A stretch of DNA of 64,000 nt from assembly GCF_009765365.1 (NCBI RefSeq), contig NZ_VTOM01000020.1, positions 1 to 64,000 on the forward strand, read 5' to 3'. The translations under genes were made by a program, and so were the position numbers. This DNA is from Antarcticirhabdus aurantiaca. GTDB taxonomy: Bacteria; Pseudomonadota; Alphaproteobacteria; Rhizobiales; Rhizobiaceae. This document shows positions 35,100 to 43,244 of the stretch, piece by piece. The notes below the pieces were generated by a model that saw only the letters and a program-made list of their open reading frames with translations, did no database searches and was not told the origin of the DNA. The first letter of the stretch is position 1; each line of letters begins with the position of its first letter.

Positions 35100-35417
35100 T
35101 CAGGCCGCGCTGCGGTCCTGGCGGGTCAGGCCGGCGTGCCAGTCGGCCCGCTCGACGAGCCCCTGGAGCCGGTCGGCCGCGTCCTTGGCCTCGGCGGTGA
35201 CGCAGGCGAGGATCCGCGCGGCCTCGAGGCCCTCGCCCTTGAGCACCACCACCGAATGGGCGGCCTCGTTGATCGAGCGGTCCGCGACGGCCAGCATCTC
35301 GGCGAGCTCGCGCTCGTCGCGCTTCAGGGCGACGATCTCGCGATGCATGCGGCCTGCCCGCCAGCTCGTGAAGACGAGGGCAGCCAGAAGAATGAAATCA
35401 ATCAGATAGGATGTCAT
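35100..35417 (-). CDS. DUF6468 / PflI-like flagellar-associated membrane protein
   Basis: Protein of 105 residues with one N-terminal membrane helix (MTSYLIDFILLAALVFTSW) and a long helical, charged C-terminal part (about 25-100) likely to be coiled coil. Size, topology and position next to fliM match the DUF6468 family, which includes the Caulobacter flagellar positioning protein PflI. The identity is from resemblance in layout, not from a diagnostic motif. The start at 35417 overlaps the fliM end by 20 nt. Confidence 0.65.
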   Translation of the reverse strand: MTSYLIDFILLAALVFTSWRAGRMHREIVALKRDERELAEMLAVADRSINEAAHSVVVLKGEGLEAARILACVTAEAKDAADRLQGLVERADWHAGLTRQDRSAA

Positions 35418-36342
35418 CGAGGAATTCCTGTCCCGGATCGATCTGCCCGTCGACGCGCACGACGTAGTTTTCGCGCGAGCGGCCCACATGGCCGCGGAAG
35501 AAGCGCTGGCCCTCGATCTCGACGTCCACGAGGCTGTCCAGCGTGGCGGCGAGCTCGATCGTCTGCCCGACCGCGAAGCAGGCGACGCGCGAAAGCGGCA
35601 CGTGCTGGGCGGACAGGACGACGCGCACGTTCATGACGGAGCGGCTGACGCCCGTTTCCATGTCGCGCAGCCAGGCCGGGTCGAGCGTCGGCTTCTCGTC
35701 CTTCGGGACGACCGCAAGGGCCCGGCGATGCGGCGTGAAGAGGCGCTCGGGCATGATCACGCAGAGCGGGTCCTTCTCGCCGCCCGCCAGGACCGCGAAG
35801 CGGAACACGAGGACGGGCGCCGCGTCCTCGCCGAGAAGGCGCGGGATCTCGGCCGGGGTGCAGAGCGGCTCCTTGCTGATCTGCAGCGCCGTGAGGGGGC
35901 GCAGCTCCGTCTCGACGACTTCCGCGACGGCCGCGAAGACGAACTCGGCGACGCTGCGGTCGAAGTTGGTCGGCGCCCGGCCGCTTGAAGCGCCGCCGGC
36001 CCGCGAGCCGCCGAAGAAGGCGCTGATCGCGCCGTCCATGAAGCGCGGCCCGATCGACAGGAAACCGGCCGTCTCGAAGGCGGGACCGGTCAGCGGGGCG
36101 AAGAAGCCGCCGTCCGGAAACAGGCTGTCGTCGGCGACAGTGGGAGCCTCCACCCGCTCGATGGCGTCGAGCGCGATGTCGGGCGGAGCGATGCTCGCTT
36201 CCTTGAGGGCTTCGGCCGCGGCGGCCGCGATGCGGGCGGCGAGGCGGTGCAGCCCGGGCAGGCGGGCGGGATCGATCCCGGCGACCGAGCGCAGGCGCTC
36301 GGGAACCTCGGAGGACGGGACGATGGCTTCGACGGCGCTCAT
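35398..36342 (-). CDS. fliM: Flagellar motor switch protein FliM
   Basis: C-ring protein of 314 residues with a CheC-like middle domain (about 45-225) and a C-terminal SpoA domain (QTIELAATLDSLVDVEIEG, FFRGHVGRSRENYVV). The usual N-terminal CheY-binding peptide (LSQxEIDALL) is not visible; the protein opens with SAVEAIVPSSEVPERL instead. It is 4 nt from motA and overlaps the DUF6468-like gene. Confidence 0.93.
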   Translation of the reverse strand: MSAVEAIVPSSEVPERLRSVAGIDPARLPGLHRLAARIAAAAAEALKEASIAPPDIALDAIERVEAPTVADDSLFPDGGFFAPLTGPAFETAGFLSIGPRFMDGAISAFFGGSRAGGASSGRAPTNFDRSVAEFVFAAVAEVVETELRPLTALQISKEPLCTPAEIPRLLGEDAAPVLVFRFAVLAGGEKDPLCVIMPERLFTPHRRALAVVPKDEKPTLDPAWLRDMETGVSRSVMNVRVVLSAQHVPLSRVACFAVGQTIELAATLDSLVDVEIEGQRFFRGHVGRSRENYVVRVDGQIDPGQEFLDDILSD

Positions 36343-36346
36343 CGGA

Positions 36347-37216
36347 TCAGCCCGCCTGCGCCGCGCCGCCGCCGATGGTCGCGGCTTCGACCTGATCGAT
36401 GCTCGGGCGGTCGTAGGCCGAGATGGTCTTGCGGCCGTATTCGAGCGCCACCTGCGGCATCGCGCCGTTCATGTAGGCGATGAGGGTGGACTTGATGATC
36501 GTGTAGACCCGGGCCTTCTTGTCGCGCACCGCCTTCACCTTGGTCGCGATCGGGCCGACCACGCCGTAGGAGAAGAAGATGCCCGCGAAGGTGCCGACGA
36601 GCGCGGCGCCGATGAGGTGGCCGAGGACTTCCGGGCTCTGGTCGAGGGCGCCCATGGCCTTGATGACGCCGAGAACGGCCGCGACGATGCCCAGCGCGGG
36701 AAGGCCGTCGGCCATGTCCTGGAGCGCCTGCTTGGGCTTCATGGTGTCGCGGGTGATCGTGCCGATCTCCTCCTCCATCAGCGACTCGATCTCGTGCGGC
36801 CGTGCGTTGCCGATGATGATCAGGCGGGCATAGTCGCAGATGAAGTGGAGCAGCGAGGTGTTGGCGAGGATGTTCGGGTAGGCCTTGAAGATCGGCGACT
36901 CGGCGGGCGTGTCGATGTGCGTCTCGACCTCGGAGCGCGACTTCGAGCGCATCTCGCGCATCAGCTGGTGCAGGAGGCTGAGGACTTCGAGATAGTCCTT
37001 CTGCGTCGGCACCTTGTTCTTGAAGGCCTCCATGACGGCCTTGCCCGTGTCCTTCACCACCTTGGTGGGGTTGGCGACGAGAAAGGTTCCGATCGAGGAG
37101 CCGAGGATGATGACGTATTCGAAGGGCTGAACCAGCACTTCGAGGTGGCCGCCCATCGCGACGAAGCCGCCGAGGAGACAGCCTAGCGTCACCACCAGAC
37201 CGAGCAGGATTCCCAT
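36347..37216 (-). CDS. motA: Flagellar stator protein MotA
   Basis: Proton-channel stator subunit of 289 residues with four membrane helices (about 1-20, 35-52, 170-190, 200-222) and a large cytoplasmic loop that contacts FliG. Family signatures include [15 protein letters not shown] and [21 protein letters not shown]. It is the first gene of the switch operon; motB is not in the window. The start at 37216 is chosen by family alignment ([17 protein letters not shown]). Confidence 0.96.
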   Translation of the reverse strand: MGILLGLVVTLGCLLGGFVAMGGHLEVLVQPFEYVIILGSSIGTFLVANPTKVVKDTGKAVMEAFKNKVPTQKDYLEVLSLLHQLMREMRSKSRSEVETHIDTPAESPIFKAYPNILANTSLLHFICDYARLIIIGNARPHEIESLMEEEIGTITRDTMKPKQALQDMADGLPALGIVAAVLGVIKAMGALDQSPEVLGHLIGAALVGTFAGIFFSYGVVGPIATKVKAVRDKKARVYTIIKSTLIAYMNGAMPQVALEYGRKTISAYDRPSIDQVEAATIGGGAAQAG

Positions 37217-37256
37217 CGATTCGCCCTTGGTTTTTGCGAAGAATGGAAATCGTTTG

Positions 37257-37273
37257 GGGCAAGGCGCTTGCCC
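37257..37273. promoter_or_regulatory. Perfect palindrome between motA and flgF, -24/-12-like on both strands
   Basis: GGGCAAG (37257-37263) pairs exactly with CTTGCCC (37267-37273) around GCG. It lies 41 nt from motA and 116 nt from flgF in the 172-bp divergent gap. Read in either direction it gives GGCA-N-G-N4-TTGC, close to the sigma-54 core TGGCAC-N5-TTGC. It could instead be an operator for a flagellar regulator. A TTAACC half-site (37288-37293) is nearby. Confidence 0.4.
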
Positions 37274-37388
37274 AAACCTTGCCCGCGTTAACCTTTTCTT
37301 TCGCGTCGCGACAGCCTTGCCGATCAACAGGCTGAGGCAAGCGACATGCCGGAATGCTCAAGGCAGTCGAATCAAAGGCCTGAGCCCC

Positions 37389-38114
37389 ATGCAGACCGCT
37401 CTTCCCGTTTCGCTCTCCGCCCAGCTCGCGATGGAGAAGCGGCTCGAGACCATCGCGCACAACCTCGCCAACGCCCGCACCGCCGGCTTCCGCTCGGAAG
37501 AGGTGAAGTTCGAGCAGATGATCTCGTCGGCCGCCCAGAAGCCGGTCGCCTTCGTGTCGGAGGGCCAGACCTACCTGTCGCGCGAGAGCGGCGAGCTGAC
37601 CCAGACTGGCAATACGCTGGACATGGCCATCGGCGGCGACGCCTGGTTCGGCATCCAGACGCCGCAGGGTCGCGTCTACACCCGCGACGGGCGCATGCGG
37701 ATCGACGCGGAAGGAAACCTCCAGACGCTGAACGGCTACGGCATCGTCGACGCCGGCGGCTCGCCGATCAGCGTCGATCCGAACGGCGGCCCGCTCACCA
37801 TCGCCCGCGACGGCATGATCCAGCAGCGCGGCCAGCAGATCGGCGCGGTCGGCCTTTTCGCGATCCCCGCGAACGCCAACCTCGCGCGCTTCGAGAATTC
37901 CGGCGTCATCCCCGACCAGGCCGTCCAGCCCGTCCTCGACTTCAACGGCATCGCCGTCGAGCAGGGCTTCGTCGAGGGCTCCAACGTCAACCCGATCCTC
38001 GCCATCACCCGCCTGATCGAGGTGCAGCGCGCCTTCGAGAGCGCCTCGAACCTCATCCAGAGCTCCGAGAAGACGCTCGACGGGGCGGTGCGCGACCTCG
38101 GAACGGTGTCGTGA
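37389..38114 (+). CDS. flgF: Flagellar basal-body rod protein FlgF
   Basis: Proximal rod protein of 241 residues secreted by the flagellar export system. The N-terminal rod motif is RLETIAHNLANARTAGFRSE; the middle has LDMAIGGDAWFGIQTPQGRVYTRDG; the C-terminal helix is RLIEVQRAFESASNLIQ. It is divergent from motA and overlaps fliI as GTGA. Confidence 0.95.
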   Translation: MQTALPVSLSAQLAMEKRLETIAHNLANARTAGFRSEEVKFEQMISSAAQKPVAFVSEGQTYLSRESGELTQTGNTLDMAIGGDAWFGIQTPQGRVYTRDGRMRIDAEGNLQTLNGYGIVDAGGSPISVDPNGGPLTIARDGMIQQRGQQIGAVGLFAIPANANLARFENSGVIPDQAVQPVLDFNGIAVEQGFVEGSNVNPILAITRLIEVQRAFESASNLIQSSEKTLDGAVRDLGTVS

Positions 38115-39454
38115 CGGCGACCGCGACCGAGGCCCGCCTCTCGGCGCTCGCCGCGCTCGACGCCCCTCGCCTCGCCATCTCCGGCCGCGTCGTCGACGTC
38201 GCGCCGACCTCCTGGCGCGTCGGCGGCCTGTCGCCCTTCGTGCGGCTCGGCGACTGCATCGCCTGCGAGGGCCCGGACGGCGAGGAGCTCGGCGAGGTCG
38301 TGCGCGTCGAGAACGACGCGGCCACCGTGAAGCCCTTCGGCGTCGGCGTCGGCGCGCAGGTCGGCAGCTTCGCCCGCCGCATCGGCCCGATGACCATCGC
38401 CCCGCACGCGGCCTGGAAGGGTCGCGTCGTCGACGCCTTCGGCCGCCCCTGCGACGGCAAGGGCCCGATCGAGCAGGGCGCGCAGCGCTTCGCGCCCGAG
38501 GACGGCGAGCCGCCCCGCGCGCTCGACCGCGCCCGCACCGGCCGTCCGGTGAAGACCAACGTCATGCTGATCGACGTCTTCACGCCCCTCGTCCTCGGCC
38601 AGCGCATCGGCATCTTCGCGGGCTCCGGCGTCGGCAAGTCGACGCTGATGGGCATGCTGGCGCGCGCCGACGGCTTCGACAGCGTCGTCGTCGCGCTCGT
38701 CGGCGAGCGCGGCCGCGAGGTGCGCGAATTCGTCGAGGACACGCTGGGCGACACGCTGGGCAAGGTCGTCGCGGTGGTCGCGACCGGCGACGAGAGCCCG
38801 ATGATGCGCCGCCTCGCGCCCAAGACCGCGATGGCCATCGCCGAGTGCTTCCGGGACCAGGGCGAGAACGTCCTCCTGATCGTCGATTCCGTCACCCGCC
38901 TCGCCCATGCCGCCCGCGACGTGGCGCTGGCGGCCGGCGAGCCGCCGGTCTCGCGCGGCTATCCGCCGAGCGTCTTTTCCGAATTGCCGATGCTCCTCGA
39001 GCGCGCCGGCCCGGGGCGCGAAGGCTCGGGGACGATCACCGGCATCTTCACCGTGCTGGTCGACGGCGACGACCACAACGACCCGATCGCCGACTCAATC
39101 CGCGGCACGCTCGACGGCCACATCGTCCTCGACCGCGCCATCGCCGAGCAGGGCCGCTTTCCGGCGATGGACGTCCTGAAGTCGATCTCGCGCCTTGCCC
39201 CCCATGCCTGGCAGGGCAGCGAGCGCGAGCTCGTCACGCGCCTGCGCTCCATGATCGCCCGCTTCGAGGACACCCGCGACCTGCGGCTCCTCGGCGGCTA
39301 CCAGCGCGGCAGCGACCAGACCCTCGACATCGCCGTGGACCTCGTGCCGATCCTCTACGACATCCTCATCCAGAAGCCCGAAGACCCCCAGGTCCGCGCC
39401 CCCTTCGACGAGATCAGCCGCCGGCTGAAGGAAGGCATGGCGCCGAAGGGGTGA
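38111..39454 (+). CDS. fliI: Flagellum-specific ATPase FliI
   Basis: ATPase of the flagellar export apparatus, 447 residues, related to the F1 beta subunit. The Walker A loop is GIFAGSGVGKSTLMG, the catalytic Glu is in LVGERGREVREF, and Walker B is LLIVDSVTR; the C-terminal domain has ISRLAPHAW and LVDGDDHNDPIAD. The start is GTG at 38111, overlapping the flgF stop. Repeat copy E follows. Confidence 0.96.
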   Translation: MTATATEARLSALAALDAPRLAISGRVVDVAPTSWRVGGLSPFVRLGDCIACEGPDGEELGEVVRVENDAATVKPFGVGVGAQVGSFARRIGPMTIAPHAAWKGRVVDAFGRPCDGKGPIEQGAQRFAPEDGEPPRALDRARTGRPVKTNVMLIDVFTPLVLGQRIGIFAGSGVGKSTLMGMLARADGFDSVVVALVGERGREVREFVEDTLGDTLGKVVAVVATGDESPMMRRLAPKTAMAIAECFRDQGENVLLIVDSVTRLAHAARDVALAAGEPPVSRGYPPSVFSELPMLLERAGPGREGSGTITGIFTVLVDGDDHNDPIADSIRGTLDGHIVLDRAIAEQGRFPAMDVLKSISRLAPHAWQGSERELVTRLRSMIARFEDTRDLRLLGGYQRGSDQTLDIAVDLVPILYDILIQKPEDPQVRAPFDEISRRLKEGMAPKG

Positions 39455-39484
39455 GCCCATCTCCGCTGTGCTGAATGTTGCTCC

Positions 39485-39605
39485 CGTCTCCCGCCGGCGG
39501 AAGACGGTGCCGGCAGGCGGATGAGAGTGGTTCAAGGCGGACGCGACGTTGGTCCGTAATCAGCCGCCTGCGCGGCCGACACCCTCACCCGCGAGCGGGC
39601 GAGTG
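39485..39605. repeat. Composite inverted-hairpin repeat, copy E (inverted)
   Basis: Degenerate hairpin CGTCTCCCGCC-GGCGGAAGACG at 39485-39506, then GGTGCCGGCAGGCGGATGAGAGTG, a GCCGCCTGCGCGGCCGACACCCTCACC box, and the second hairpin CACCCTCACCCGC / GCGGGCGAGTG at 39580-39605. Orientation is inverted relative to A-C and F. It occupies the convergent gap between fliI and the binding-protein gene, where it may act as a terminator. Confidence 0.82.
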
Positions 39606-39664
39606 AAGGCGCCTCGTTCGATACCGCGGCGACATCGTTCATCGATGCCGCCGCGACAGCGTCC

Positions 39665-40657
39665 TCACATCGCGCCGGCCTTGTCCGTCACCGCGCTCGA
39701 CCACGCGCCTTCCGGCTGCTTGGTGATCACCGGGTCCGAGCCACCGCCCATCAGCACCTTCACCGTGCCCTCGGCCGCCGCCACGTCGAGCTTCGCATTA
39801 TCGCCGAGCAGCTTGGCGACTTCGGTCATCATGCGCGTCTGGTGCTCGATGGTCTGGGCGCCGGTCGTGTCGTTGTCGAGGACGATCTGCGCCGCCTCGT
39901 CCGGGTGCTCCTTGGCATACTGCCAGCCCTTCATCGAAGCCGTCACGAAGCGGGCGTACTTGTCGACGTTGGCGGCGTCGCCGAGGTTCGCCTCCAGGAC
40001 GTAGAGCCCGTCCTCCAGCGTCGCCACGCCCTCGTCGGTATAGTTGAAGACCACGAGATCCTCGGCCGGGATGCCGGCGTCGATCACCTGCCAGTACTCG
40101 TTGTAGGTCATGGTCGAGATGCAGTCGGCCTGCTTCTGGATCAGCGGATCGACGTTGAAGCCCTGGCGGATGACGGTGACGCCCTCCGGCCCGCCCTCGG
40201 TCGACACGCCGAGCTTCGACATCCAGGACAGGAACGGGTACTCGTTGCCCGAGAACCAGACGCCGAGGGTCTTGCCCTTGAAGTCGGCCGGCGAGGCGAT
40301 GCCGGAATCCTTGCGGCAGGTGAGCTGCATGCCGGACCGCGCGAAGGGCTGGGCGATGTTGACGAGCGAGACGCCCTTCTCGCGCGCGGCGAGCGCCGAG
40401 GGCATCCAGTCGATCACGACGTCCGCGCCCCCGCCGGCGATGACCTGGGTCGGCGCCACGTCCGGGCCGCCGGGATTGATCGTCACGTCGAGGTTCGCCT
40501 CGTCGTAATAGCCCTTGGCCTCGGCGACGTAGTAGCCGGCGAACTGCGCCTGCGTCACCCATTTCAGCTGCAGCGTCAGCGCGTCCTGCGCCGCGGCGGG
40601 CAGCGCGCTCCCTGCAACGATCGCCATGATCGCCGCGCCCCCGAGAAGATGCCTCAT
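39665..40657 (-). CDS. ABC transporter substrate-binding protein (NMT1/THI5-like)
   Basis: Periplasmic binding protein of 330 residues with a signal peptide (AIVAGSALPAAAQ, cleavage near residue 23). The NMT1/THI5-like fold is recognisable from LQLKWVTQAQFAGYYVAEAKGYY. Family members bind pyrimidine-like or riboflavin-like compounds. Because the genes sit beside the reductive pyrimidine pathway, a pyrimidine or hydantoin is the likely ligand; this is inference. It is the last gene of the ATPase-permease-permease-binding protein operon. Confidence 0.9.
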   Translation of the reverse strand: MRHLLGGAAIMAIVAGSALPAAAQDALTLQLKWVTQAQFAGYYVAEAKGYYDEANLDVTINPGGPDVAPTQVIAGGGADVVIDWMPSALAAREKGVSLVNIAQPFARSGMQLTCRKDSGIASPADFKGKTLGVWFSGNEYPFLSWMSKLGVSTEGGPEGVTVIRQGFNVDPLIQKQADCISTMTYNEYWQVIDAGIPAEDLVVFNYTDEGVATLEDGLYVLEANLGDAANVDKYARFVTASMKGWQYAKEHPDEAAQIVLDNDTTGAQTIEHQTRMMTEVAKLLGDNAKLDVAAAEGTVKVLMGGGSDPVITKQPEGAWSSAVTDKAGAM

Positions 40658-40675
40658 GCCCTTAGCTCCTTCGTG

Positions 40676-41674
40676 TCACGCCCGCCCCGCGCGGGTGGAT
40701 GGATGCCAGAACGTCGCCGCGCGCTCGAGAAGCGCCAGCAGCCCGTAGGAAAGCGACCCGGCGAGCGCGGCCACCGCGATCTCGGCCCAGACCATGTCGG
40801 TGTTCAAGCGGCCGATCTCGGCCGAGATGCGAAAGCCCATGCCGACGATCGGCGTGCCGAAGAATTCCGCGACGATCGCCCCGATCAGCGCCAGCGTCGA
40901 GTTGATCTTCAAGGCGTTGAACAGGAACGGCATCGCCGCCGGCAGCTTGAGCTTGAGCAGCGTCTGGCCGGGGCTGGCCGCATAGGTGCGCATGAGGTCG
41001 CGCTCCATCGCGCCCGCCGCCTCCAGCCCCGCCACCGTGTTCACCAGCATGGGGAAGAAGGTCATCACGACGACGACGGCCGCCTTGGACGGCCAGTCGA
41101 AGCCGAACCACATGACCATGATCGGCGCGATGCCGATCACCGGCAGCGCGGAGACGAGGTTGCCGACCGGCATCAGCCCGCGCTTGAGGAAGGGCGAGCG
41201 ATCCACCGCCACGCCCGCGAGGAAGCCGAGCCCGCAGCCGAGTGCCCAGCCGGCGAGCACGGCCTTGAGATAGGTCTGCCGGAAGTCGGCCCAGAGAATG
41301 CCGGTGGACGCGGCGATGCGCGCGGCGATCTGGCTCGGGGCCGGCAGGAGCACGATCGGCACGTCGAGCCCGCGCACCACGAGTTCCCAAAGCACGATGC
41401 AGGTGAGGCCGAAGAGGACGGGCACTGCGAGGTCCGCCGTCCGCCGCGCCGCAGCGCCCTTCGGCGAGAGCGCGGCGATGCCGCCCGTCAGTCGCCAAGC
41501 GCCGAGCCAGAAGACGAGGACGGCGAGCCAGAAGAAAAGGCCGACGCCCCCGCGCCCGCCGCCGAGAAGCCCGAAGGCCAGTGCCGCGGCGCCGAGCGCC
41601 ACGGCGGCGCTCGCCAGGATCGACATCGGCGCGGCCGGGCCTCTGCGCAGCATGGGCGATGCGACCGCGCTCAT
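40676..41674 (-). CDS. ABC transporter permease (nitrate/taurine/pyrimidine family)
   Basis: Inner-membrane permease of 332 residues. The N-terminus adds two or three hydrophobic helices (about 15-70) before the standard six-helix domain. The EAA-type cytoplasmic loop is AGAMERDLMRTYAASPGQTLLKLKLP. It overlaps the preceding permease gene as ATGA and pairs with it as a heterodimer. Confidence 0.92.
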   Translation of the reverse strand: MSAVASPMLRRGPAAPMSILASAAVALGAAALAFGLLGGGRGGVGLFFWLAVLVFWLGAWRLTGGIAALSPKGAAARRTADLAVPVLFGLTCIVLWELVVRGLDVPIVLLPAPSQIAARIAASTGILWADFRQTYLKAVLAGWALGCGLGFLAGVAVDRSPFLKRGLMPVGNLVSALPVIGIAPIMVMWFGFDWPSKAAVVVVMTFFPMLVNTVAGLEAAGAMERDLMRTYAASPGQTLLKLKLPAAMPFLFNALKINSTLALIGAIVAEFFGTPIVGMGFRISAEIGRLNTDMVWAEIAVAALAGSLSYGLLALLERAATFWHPSTRAGRA

Positions 41675-42615
41675 GTCCGCGCCCCCGCCCGGCGCCGCGC
41701 CGCCGTTTCCGCCAGCCCGACGAGCCAGACCAGGACGCCCGCCATCACCGAGGCCGCCACCAGCGCCGACCAGATCTGGATCGTCTGCCCGTAATAGGAG
41801 CCGGCGAGCAACCGCGCTCCGAGCCCCGCCTGCGCCCCCGTCGGAAGCTCGCCGACGATGGCCCCGACGAGCGCGGCGGCGACCGCCACCTTCATGCTGG
41901 CGAAAAGGAAGGGCAGCGAGGCCGGCGCCCGCAGCTTGGCGAGCGTCTGCCGCCCGCTCGCATTGTAGGTCCGCATCAGGTCGAGATGCATGGCGTCGGG
42001 CGAGCGGAGCCCCTTCACCATGCCGACCGTCACGGGAAAGAACGACAGGTAGGTCGAGATGATCGCCTTCGGCACGAGCCCCGAAATGCCGATCGAATTC
42101 AGGACCACGATCACCATCGGCGCGATGGCGAGGATGGGGATGGTCTGCGAGGTGATCACCCAGGGCATCAGGCTCTTGTCGAGCGTCCGGGAATGGATGA
42201 TCCCGACCGCCAGCAATACGCCCAGCAGCGTGCCCAGCGCGAAGCCGAGTAGCGTCGGCCCGAGCGTCACGCCCGCATGGTAGACGAGCGAGCGCGGCGC
42301 CGTCGGCGAGACCTTCACTGTCGTGTTCCAGATCTCCACCGCGATCTGGTGCGGCGCCGGGAGAACGGGGCGCTGCGCGGACAGCGTGGCGGCGAGGATC
42401 TCAGCCGAGGAGACATCCGGATCGCCACGGGCAAGCCGCGCGCTCTCCGTCGGCCAGTTCAACAGGACGGCGCCCGCGTACCACAGGGCCAGAACGGCGA
42501 TCAGAACGACCAGCACGGGCCCGGCACGACCGCCCGCGATGCGCGAGCGCAGCGACGGCCGAGCGCGGTACCCGATGCCGGCGCCGGGCTCTGCGATGGG
42601 GGCGGAGAGGGTCAT
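41671..42615 (-). CDS. ABC transporter permease
   Basis: Second permease of the same importer, 314 residues, with six main helices and the loop SPDAMHLDLMRTYNASGRQTLAKL. The ATG at 42615 is preferred over GTG at 42621 because GAGGA is then about 9 nt upstream. The ATG overlaps the stop of the DUF559 frame as ATGA. In an intact operon the ATPase gene would be expected directly before it. Confidence 0.92.
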   Translation of the reverse strand: MTLSAPIAEPGAGIGYRARPSLRSRIAGGRAGPVLVVLIAVLALWYAGAVLLNWPTESARLARGDPDVSSAEILAATLSAQRPVLPAPHQIAVEIWNTTVKVSPTAPRSLVYHAGVTLGPTLLGFALGTLLGVLLAVGIIHSRTLDKSLMPWVITSQTIPILAIAPMVIVVLNSIGISGLVPKAIISTYLSFFPVTVGMVKGLRSPDAMHLDLMRTYNASGRQTLAKLRAPASLPFLFASMKVAVAAALVGAIVGELPTGAQAGLGARLLAGSYYGQTIQIWSALVAASVMAGVLVWLVGLAETAARRRAGART

Positions 42616-43244
42616 GGGCACAGGTCCTCAGCAGCCTCAATCGCTCGCGATAGCGTTGCCGGACGGGGCGCACACCCCTCTCCCGTTTCGGGAGAGGGTG
42701 GACGCGCCGCGATAGCGGTGCGGACGGGTGAGGGTCTGCCGGGCGCAAACCTCAGGCCATGGATCAAGCCGCCGCCATCGCAGCGCTCCATCATCCGTCC
42801 ATCAAGCACCGCCAGGATCGTTTCGCAGACAGCCGCCCGCTCCTTCAGCACCTCGTCATTCCAGAAGCGCAGCACGGACCATCCCCGACGGTTCAGTTGA
42901 TCGGTGCGTCGCTCATCATAGGCCGCTTCTCCATGCTGGCTGCCGTCCAATTCCACGACGAGGCGAGCTGCGCGACAGGCAAAGTCCAGAATGTATGGTT
43001 CTACGACGAACTGACGCACGAAGCGGTGACCGTTCAATCTGCGGTCGCGCAGCTCGCTCAAGAGCCGCTGCTCGGCATCCGTGTCCTCGCGCCGAAGAGT
43101 CCGAGCGTTCTTGGTGAGGCGTTTCGGCTTGGCATGAAAGACCCTCATCCGCCCCTTCGGGGCACCTTCTCCCGAAACGGGAGAAGGGGGCGTCTCGTCC
43201 TTTGCCGTTGCTAACGCAGTATCGGCCCGCTCACTCATACCCAT
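42612..43244 (-). CDS. DUF559 endonuclease-domain protein (Vsr-like fold) carried inside a repeat element
   Basis: DUF559 proteins share the Vsr/PD-(D/E)XK nuclease fold; their biological role is unknown. The core (ATG at 43148, 178 residues to the stop) reads MRVFHAKPKRLTKNARTLR, then EQRLLSELRDRRLNGHRF, YILDFACRAARLVVELDGSQH with the expected acidic site residues, and RRGWSVLRFWNDEVL. The frame is also open upstream to 43244, but those 32 residues (PPSPVSGEGAPKG) and the last about 40 are translated repeat DNA, so 43148 is the probable family start. It splits an ABC importer operon and overlaps both neighbours. Confidence 0.8.
   Translation of the reverse strand: MGMSERADTALATAKDETPPSPVSGEGAPKGRMRVFHAKPKRLTKNARTLRREDTDAEQRLLSELRDRRLNGHRFVRQFVVEPYILDFACRAARLVVELDGSQHGEAAYDERRTDQLNRRGWSVLRFWNDEVLKERAAVCETILAVLDGRMMERCDGGGLIHGLRFAPGRPSPVRTAIAARPPSPETGEGCAPRPATLSRAIEAAEDLCP
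42673..43187. mobile_element. Long repeat copy F: paired hairpins enclosing the DUF559 gene
   Basis: Left hairpin at 42673-42700 (CACCCCTCTCCCG-TTT-CGGGAGAGGGTG) followed by GGGTGAGGGTCTGCCGG. Right end: ACCCTCATCCGCCCC box near 43141, then a perfect hairpin at 43165-43187 (CCTTCTCCCG-AAA-CGGGAGAAGG). Modules and order match copies A-C, but the spacing is about 0.5 kb instead of 0.1-0.2 kb because the DUF559 gene lies between. I see no target-site duplication that I can be sure of. The mobile label is an inference. Confidence 0.6.

Noticed and set aside
4163-43187. CRISPR array
   Set aside because: The repeats are dispersed over about 39 kb, palindromic and composite, with no regular spacers and no cas genes.
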